From an uncultured Rhizobiaceae group bacterium (GTDB taxonomy: Bacteria; Pseudomonadota; Alphaproteobacteria; Rhizobiales; Rhizobiaceae), in contig CALLUS010000005.1 of the NCBI GenBank assembly GCA_938010435.1, positions 248,001-312,000 of the forward strand: a stretch of 64,000 bases of DNA, read 5' to 3'. Below, in pieces: positions 59,199 through 64,000 of the stretch. Below the pieces are notes generated by a model. The model ran no database searches and was not told the DNA's origin. It saw nothing but the letters and a program-made list of their open reading frames with translations. The position numbers were made by a program, and so were the translations under genes. Numbering within the stretch: position 1 is the first letter of the stretch; each line of letters starts with the position of its first letter.

Positions 59199-59217
59199 TT
59201 CACGATTTTTTCGTGAA
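59199..59217. promoter_or_regulatory. Palindrome upstream of nuoA
   Basis: TTCACGA-TTTTT-TCGTGAA, a perfect 7-bp inverted repeat with a 5-base spacer, lies 83 bases upstream of the nuoA start codon. A run of eight As follows on the plus strand, so it is not placed as an intrinsic terminator for either direction. It could be an operator for a dimeric regulator of the nuo operon. Confidence 0.4.
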
Positions 59218-59272
59218 AAAAAAGAATGTTTGATTTTCATTCATTTTAAGCCGGAATTTGCTGTTTCTTCGC

Positions 59273-59301
59273 TTGACTTAAATCCATAGCAAACGTATTG
59301 C
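59273..59301 (+). promoter_or_regulatory. Predicted promoter of tRNA-Asp
   Basis: TTGACT and TATTGC with a 17-base spacer end 41 bases before the tRNA. The -35 matches the alphaproteobacterial housekeeping consensus closely; the -10 is weaker. It would drive tRNA-Asp and probably tRNA-Val. Confidence 0.5.
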
Positions 59302-59341
59302 CTCTCTCGACCTTGAGAGGCCACAAACCTTTCATACCCAC

Positions 59342-59418
59342 GCGGGTGTAGCTCAGTTGGTTAGAGTGCCGGCCTGTCACGCCGGAGGTCGCGGGTTCGA
59401 GTCCCGTCACTCGCGCCA
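59342..59418 (+). tRNA. tRNA-Asp (GTC)
   Basis: 77 bases including encoded CCA. The acceptor stem GCGGGTG pairs with CACTCGC (one G-T), the D-arm is AGCTCAGTTGGTTAGAGT, and the anticodon loop CTGTCAC gives GTC. The T-arm is GCGGG-TTCGAGT-CCCGT. Upstream of a second tRNA by 60 bases. Confidence 0.97.
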
Positions 59419-59478
59419 CTTTCCTTTTTGCTTATGCAGCAGGGGTTTAGTGGAACATATATACCGGTCATTGGTACC

Positions 59479-59554
<76 letters not shown>

Positions 59555-60130
59555 TCAAACTCCCTGAAATTCAGCCTGATCAATGCTTTGCTTCAAAACC
59601 TTCCACAATTTCGGACTGGCATTCTGTATCTCATCATTTTTCGCAATAACGCGATCCCGACTAATTCCATGAGTTTGCCAACTGTTCGGTGATGAATTGA
59701 GATTCTGTATAACCGGGCATACTCGATCAATCGCTTTGGCGAATTTTGCGGATGGTGTTTTGGCCGCTTCGAACTCCAGCCATAGTTCCAATAAATCATT
59801 ACCCAACGGGTTATCAAGCAAACCAAATATTCGGCGCGCTGCTTTTTCCTCTTCTGCAGCAATGTCTGCACGCGCAGCTTCATCATAAGTGAACACATCA
59901 CCTGCATCGATCTCCACGATATCATGAATCAGCATCATTTTAAGTACCGTTAGAGCGTTGACCTCCTCCGGTGCGTCTTCCAACAAAATCAAAGCAGCCA
60001 TTGCCGACTGCCAAGAATGTTCCGCACTGTTTTCATAACGATCCAAACCGTGTGGCTTGGTTTGACGTAACACAGTTTTGAGTTTCTCCAACTCCAGAAT
60101 GAATTCGATCTTCTGCTTCACACGGCTCAT
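59555..60130 (-). CDS. HD-domain phosphohydrolase (YfbR/5'-deoxynucleotidase-like)
   Basis: 191 residues from the ATG giving MSRVKQKIEF, with GAAGGG seven bases upstream; ATGs further upstream run into the HU terminator. HD motif: HSWQSAMAALIL with the first His, then MLIHDIVEIDAGD with the HD pair, and a C-terminal aspartate in KAIDRVCPVIQN. Family members are YfbR-like 5'-nucleotidases and related HD hydrolases. The substrate is a phosphorylated nucleoside by analogy only. It is tail-to-tail with tRNA-Val. Confidence 0.85.
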   Translation of the reverse strand: MSRVKQKIEFILELEKLKTVLRQTKPHGLDRYENSAEHSWQSAMAALILLEDAPEEVNALTVLKMMLIHDIVEIDAGDVFTYDEAARADIAAEEEKAARRIFGLLDNPLGNDLLELWLEFEAAKTPSAKFAKAIDRVCPVIQNLNSSPNSWQTHGISRDRVIAKNDEIQNASPKLWKVLKQSIDQAEFQGV

Positions 60131-60145
60131 GTTCATCCCTTCATT

Positions 60146-60180
60146 TAAAAACAAAACCCCACGCTTTTCAGCGCAGGGTT
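60146..60180 (-). terminator. Intrinsic terminator of the HU gene
   Basis: On the leftward strand AACCC-TG-CGCT... pairs with AGCG-TG-GGGTT: a 5-bp plus 4-bp stem with a 2x2 internal loop, followed by TTTTGTTTTT. It starts 29 bases after the HU stop. Confidence 0.65.
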
Positions 60181-60208
60181 CTGAAAAATCTACAGTGTCT
60201 GAATAGAC

Positions 60209-60481
60209 TTAGTTGATCTTGTCTTTGAGACCTTTGCCCACTTTAAAGCGCGCAACGTTAGCTGCTTTAATTTCAACTTGTGCGCCTGTTTGTGGGTTAC
60301 GGCCCATTTTAGCTTCACGACGTGAAACCATGAAATTACCGAAGCCCAAAAGACGAACGTCATTACCAGCGCTCAATGACTCTGTAATAGAATCGATGAA
60401 GCCCTCAAGTGCGGCACCAGCCTGATCTTTTGAAAGGTCAGCTTTAGCAGCTATAGATGCAATAAGTTCTTGTTTATTCAT
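60209..60481 (-). CDS. hup: HU-family histone-like DNA-binding protein
   Basis: 90 residues from the ATG of MNKQELIASI; an AAGGAAC ribosome site precedes it, and a longer frame is discarded. The family arm signature GFGNFMVSRREAKMGRNPQTG (start GFGNFMVSRR, end GRNPQTG) is present. It bends and compacts DNA as a dimer. Order with lon upstream matches relatives. Confidence 0.96.
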   Translation of the reverse strand: MNKQELIASIAAKADLSKDQAGAALEGFIDSITESLSAGNDVRLLGFGNFMVSRREAKMGRNPQTGAQVEIKAANVARFKVGKGLKDKIN

Positions 60482-60696
60482 GTGACAGTTCCTTTTTGTC
60501 ATATCCCCCCACAATACGCGCGACTCACTAGGGTTGCAGTATTTTGTAATTTTCGCGGCTAAGGTGCAACCAAAACCCACTGAAACAAGGGATTTGAACT
60601 GTTTTCTTTGAAAGTTCCCGATGATTTTACAACCATTGAGAGAAATCCCTGTTCATATAAGCTCGAATAACCGTTCTTTCCTCAATAGCTCAATAC

Positions 60697-60735
60697 AAAA
60701 ATGGGCCACCACGTTTCGATTCGCAGCAGCCCATT
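60697..60735 (-). terminator. Possible terminator of lon
   Basis: AATGGGC (60700-60706) pairs with GCCCATT (60729-60735) across a 22-base loop. Read leftward, the stem ends in TTTTT. It lies 30-68 bases after the lon stop. The large loop lowers confidence. Confidence 0.5.
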
Positions 60736-60764
60736 CAATTTTAAAACCGTTAGATTCAGTTGTT

Positions 60765-63218
60765 TTAATGCGCCAAAACGGCAGTTTCTTGCGAGTCTTT
60801 CGCAGCCAGTGCAGCCGCTTCCGCTTCAGCTTCATTCCACTCAACAGCCTCAGGCATGCTGACCAGAGCGTGCGGCAACACTTCATCCAGATGAGACACG
60901 GGGATGATCTCAAGAGCATTCTTCACGTTCTCAGGAATATCAGCCAAGTCTTTTGCATTCTCTTCCGGTATTAGAACCGTTTTGATTCCACCACGAAGTG
61001 CCGCTAACAGTTTTTCTTTCAATCCACCAATTGGAAGAACCCTACCCCGCAAGGTAATTTCACCCGTCATGGCAATATCACGGCGCACAGGAATACCCGT
61101 CAGCATAGATACTATTGCTGTTGCCATTGCCGTACCGGCTGATGGTCCATCTTTTGGTGTCGCGCCTTCCGGCACATGCACGTGGATATCGCGTTTTTCA
61201 AACAATGGCGGTTTGATACCGAAATCAAGAGAGCGGGAACGCACATAAGAGGCAGCCGCTGAAATCGATTCCTTCATCACGTCACGTAAGTTGCCAGTGA
61301 CAGTCATCTTACCTTTACCAGGCATCATGACTCCTTCAATAGTCAGCAATTCGCCACCCACTTCAGTCCAAGCCAAGCCGGTCACAATACCAACCTGATC
61401 TTCAGCATCAGCTTGGCCATAGCGGAAACGCTGCACACCAAGATAATCATTCAGATTTTTATCCGTGACTTTGACAGTCTTCTTCTTGCCTTTCGACTTC
61501 AGAATTTCAGTCACCGCTTTACGCGCCAATGTTGCCAATTCGCGCTCAAGATTACGAACACCCGCTTCTCGTGTGTAGAGACGGATTGTATTCAGCAGCG
61601 CATCATCGGAAATGGAGAGTTCTTTCTCTTCCAACGCATGGTTTTTGACCGCTTTCGGGATTAAGTGACGGCGTGCAATCTCAACCTTTTCATCCTCAGT
61701 GTAACCGGCAATACGAATAATCTCCATACGGTCCAACAACGGGCCCGGAATGTTCAATGAGTTCGCTGTGGTCACAAACATCACGTTAGAAAGATCGTAA
61801 TCAACCTCGAGATAATGATCACCGAACGCATTGTTTTGTTCAGGATCCAGTACTTCCAACAAAGCAGAAGAAGGATCACCACGGAAATCCTGTCCCATCT
61901 TGTCGATTTCATCGAGCAAGAAGAGTGGATTGGATTTCTTAGCCTTTTTCATGGACTGAATTACTTTGCCCGGCATCGAACCAATATAGGTTCTACGGTG
62001 ACCACGAATTTCAGCCTCATCACGCACACCACCGAGTGACATACGAACGAATTCGCGTCCGGTCGCTTTCGCAATAGATTTACCCAATGACGTTTTACCG
62101 ACACCTGGAGGGCCAACAAGACAAAGGATAGGACCCTTAATCTTCGCTGTACGGGTTTGAACTGCCAAAAACTCGACAATGCGTTCTTTAACCTTTTCCA
62201 AACCGAAGTGATCAGTATCGAGAACTTTCTCAGCTTCCAGCAGATCGGTCTTCACGCGAGATTTTTTACTCCACGGAATTCCAGTCAACCAGTCAAGATA
62301 GTTCCGAACAACAGTCGCTTCTGCACTCATCGGGCTCATCTGCTTCAATTTCTTGAACTCAGCATCAGCCTTTTCGCGGGCCTCTTTTGAAAACTTGGTT
62401 TTCGTAAGCGTTTCTTCCAGTTCGGCCATTTCGTCACGGCCTTCTTCGCCGTCACCAAGCTCCTTTTGGATCGCCTTCATTTGTTCGTTGAGATAATATT
62501 CTCGTTGCGTTTTTTCCATCTGGCGCTTCACGCGGCCACGGATACGCTTCTCGACCTGAAGAACGGAAATCTCGCTCTCCATCATCGCCAATACTTTTTC
62601 CAAACGATCTTTGATGGACACCAAAGACAAAATGTCTTGCTTCTCAGAAATCTTCACTGCCAGATGTGATGCAATCGTATCAGCAAGTTTTGCAAAGTCT
62701 TCAATCTGCGTAACCGCAGTCACAACTTCAGGCGAAACTTTTTTATTCAGCTTCACATAATTCTCAAATTCAGACACCACAGAACGTGACAAAGCTTCAA
62801 TTTGAACTTCGTCTTCCTCGGCATCAGGTGCTGGAACAGCATAGGCTTCGTGATAGTCCTCACGATCAGTGAAACGGGTCACAGATGCCCGCTCGTAACC
62901 TTCTACAAGCACTTTCACAGTGCCATCAGGCAGTTTCAACAACTGCAGTACAGTCGCCAAAGTACCGATATCGTACATTTCAGCAGGTTTGGGGTCATCA
63001 TCGCCAGCATTCTTCTGGGTCACCAGCAAAATTTGCTTATCGTTCTGCATCACTTCTTCAAGGGCAGCGATTGATTTCTCGCGCCCCACAAAAAGTGGAA
63101 CAATCATGTGTGGGAACACCACAATATCGCGCAAAGGCAATACGGGGAATATACCACCGTTTGCATCAAAATCTATTGCAGTCTTGGAGCCGTCTTTTTT
63201 GCTGTCATCAGCCATCAA
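60765..63218 (-). CDS. lon: ATP-dependent protease Lon
   Basis: 817 residues. An N-terminal substrate-binding domain starts [20 protein letters not shown], a coiled middle follows, and the AAA+ module has Walker [12 protein letters not shown] and Walker [11 protein letters not shown]. The C-terminal protease domain has catalytic S693 ([10 protein letters not shown]) and K736 (GGLKEK). The usual tail is followed by an Ala/Glu-rich end ([13 protein letters not shown]). It degrades misfolded and regulatory proteins; in alphaproteobacteria these include DnaA, CcrM and SciP. It lies downstream of clpX on the same strand. Confidence 0.97.
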   Translation of the reverse strand: MMADDSKKDGSKTAIDFDANGGIFPVLPLRDIVVFPHMIVPLFVGREKSIAALEEVMQNDKQILLVTQKNAGDDDPKPAEMYDIGTLATVLQLLKLPDGTVKVLVEGYERASVTRFTDREDYHEAYAVPAPDAEEDEVQIEALSRSVVSEFENYVKLNKKVSPEVVTAVTQIEDFAKLADTIASHLAVKISEKQDILSLVSIKDRLEKVLAMMESEISVLQVEKRIRGRVKRQMEKTQREYYLNEQMKAIQKELGDGEEGRDEMAELEETLTKTKFSKEAREKADAEFKKLKQMSPMSAEATVVRNYLDWLTGIPWSKKSRVKTDLLEAEKVLDTDHFGLEKVKERIVEFLAVQTRTAKIKGPILCLVGPPGVGKTSLGKSIAKATGREFVRMSLGGVRDEAEIRGHRRTYIGSMPGKVIQSMKKAKKSNPLFLLDEIDKMGQDFRGDPSSALLEVLDPEQNNAFGDHYLEVDYDLSNVMFVTTANSLNIPGPLLDRMEIIRIAGYTEDEKVEIARRHLIPKAVKNHALEEKELSISDDALLNTIRLYTREAGVRNLERELATLARKAVTEILKSKGKKKTVKVTDKNLNDYLGVQRFRYGQADAEDQVGIVTGLAWTEVGGELLTIEGVMMPGKGKMTVTGNLRDVMKESISAAASYVRSRSLDFGIKPPLFEKRDIHVHVPEGATPKDGPSAGTAMATAIVSMLTGIPVRRDIAMTGEITLRGRVLPIGGLKEKLLAALRGGIKTVLIPEENAKDLADIPENVKNALEIIPVSHLDEVLPHALVSMPEAVEWNEAEAEAAALAAKDSQETAVLAH

Positions 63219-63426
63219 AGCATGTCCTTATCGTTTTATCACACCAGCTAAATCAGCTGCACGCGAATCTTAGGTGCCACATTAGCCACCATTTTGGACC
63301 AATGACACCGCTAGCAACGTCACACCGCTACAATTTGTGTTGACGGTTAAAATGTTGGGAGGTTTCACAGGCCCGTTCTCTTCCCTCAAATAAGTCGTAA
63401 AAAAGCAGTTTCAAGTTTCAATCACT

Positions 63427-63460
63427 CATAAAAAAAGCCCGCTGCAACGAGCGGGCTTTT
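63427..63460 (-). terminator. Intrinsic terminator of clpX
   Basis: AAAAGCCCGCT (63433-63443) and AGCGGGCTTTT (63450-63460) form an 11-bp stem with a 6-base loop. Read leftward it is followed by a T-run. It lies 21 bases after the clpX stop. Confidence 0.87.
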
Positions 63461-63481
63461 GGAAGCTTTTGTGAATGCCAA

Positions 63482-64000
63482 CTAAGCGCTTTTTTCTGCC
63501 GGTTCTTTATCATCTGCTTTGTCAGCGTAGATATAGAGCGGTTGGGTGTTGCCGTTGATAACCTCTTCCGAAATCACAACTTCTTCAACTCCATCCATAG
63601 TTGGCAATTCGAACATTGTATCCAGCAATATGCCTTCAATGATTGACCGCAAACCACGCGCTCCCGTTTTGCGCAGAATTGCTTTTTGAGCAATAGCTCG
63701 AAGAGCATCTTCTTGGAATGAGAGTTTGACCTCATCCATTTCAAACAAACGCTGATACTGTTTGATCAGGGCATTTTTCGGCTCAGATAGAATTTGCACA
63801 AGCGCATCTTCGTCCAGATCCTCCAAAGTTGCCAAAACCGGAATACGGCCAACAAATTCAGGGATCAAACCGAAGCGCAGCAAATCTTCAGGCTCAAGAG
63901 CTTTGAACAACTCACCAGTTTTACGGTCTTCCGGGCTTTCAACTGCAGCACCAAAGCCGATACCTGTGTTGCGACCACGGTCGGAAATGATTTTATCAAG
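63482..64000 (-). CDS. clpX: ClpX, ATP-dependent unfoldase of ClpXP (3' part)
   Basis: The frame is open from the window edge to the TAA at 63482-63484, giving about 172 residues. They include [28 protein letters not shown] with the sensor-II type helix, [17 protein letters not shown], and [15 protein letters not shown]. The C-terminal tail is acidic. The N-terminal zinc domain and Walker motifs are outside the window. ClpX unfolds substrates for ClpP; in Caulobacter relatives it degrades CtrA. The strong terminator makes it the end of its operon. Confidence 0.95.
   Translation of the reverse strand, partial: LDKIISDRGRNTGIGFGAAVESPEDRKTGELFKALEPEDLLRFGLIPEFVGRIPVLATLEDLDEDALVQILSEPKNALIKQYQRLFEMDEVKLSFQEDALRAIAQKAILRKTGARGLRSIIEGILLDTMFELPTMDGVEEVVISEEVINGNTQPLYIYADKADDKEPAEKSA

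Overview
The window looks like a stretch of core chromosome from an alphaproteobacterium of the order Hyphomicrobiales (Rhizobiales). The evidence is family content: an EipB-type envelope protein (DUF1849), MipZ, the F1-ATPase zeta inhibitor (DUF1476), DUF1489, DUF1467, ClpS-ClpA, a full nuoA-N cluster followed by birA and rnj, and the lon-HU neighbourhood next to clpX. Base composition is moderate for the order, by eye near 50% GC. I could not pin the genus. No insertion sequence, prophage, CRISPR array, integrase or toxin-antitoxin pair was seen, and almost every gene is intact.

Layout. 0-6.5 kb: eipB; a four-gene operon ridA-gdpD-acyltransferase-HIT; a PAP2 phosphatase; azlCD. 6.6-11.3 kb: clpS-clpA with a strong terminator, then a DD-carboxypeptidase with a SPOR domain. 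11.4-17.1 kb (minus strand): a membrane J-domain protein, mipZ, DUF1489, a biotin-carboxylase subunit and sdaA. 17.2-26.1 kb (plus strand): sfsA, map, radC, an orphan periplasmic binding protein, a P1 peptidase, rpe, two envelope unknowns, purB, a small membrane protein and an RBBP9-like hydrolase. 26.1-27.2 kb: an HpcH/HpaI aldolase and the zeta subunit, read leftward. 27.4-33.2 kb: purC-purS-purQ-lipoprotein-purL-bolA-small membrane protein-DMT exporter. 33.2-37.5 kb: amidase, grxD, DUF2461, ttcA and rpsD.

37.8-59.1 kb is one uninterrupted minus-strand block. It runs nuoA-B-C-x-D-x-E-x-F-x-x-G-H-I-J-K-L-M-N, then birA, rnj, mce, DUF1467, DUF805-like and murI. Five small genes (x) are threaded between the Complex I subunit genes with stop/start overlaps or gaps of a few bases. 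The block encodes the 14-subunit proton-pumping NADH:quinone oxidoreductase plus these unexplained small membrane, lipoprotein and DUF3291 products. 59.3-64 kb: tRNA-Asp(GTC), tRNA-Val(TAC), an HD-domain phosphohydrolase, HU, lon and the 3' part of clpX.

Functional themes are respiration (Complex I, zeta inhibitor), proteolysis (ClpA/ClpS, ClpX, Lon, Map), purine synthesis (purB, C, S, Q, L), envelope and division (EipB, DacA-type PBP, MurI, MipZ) and Fe-S/redox handling (BolA, Grx4, TtcA). The best leads for something new are the proteins embedded in the nuo operon, a J-domain protein whose HPD motif has become QPD, NuoE carrying a basic repeat linker plus a helix-hairpin-helix module, and a lipoprotein gene coupled between purQ and purL.
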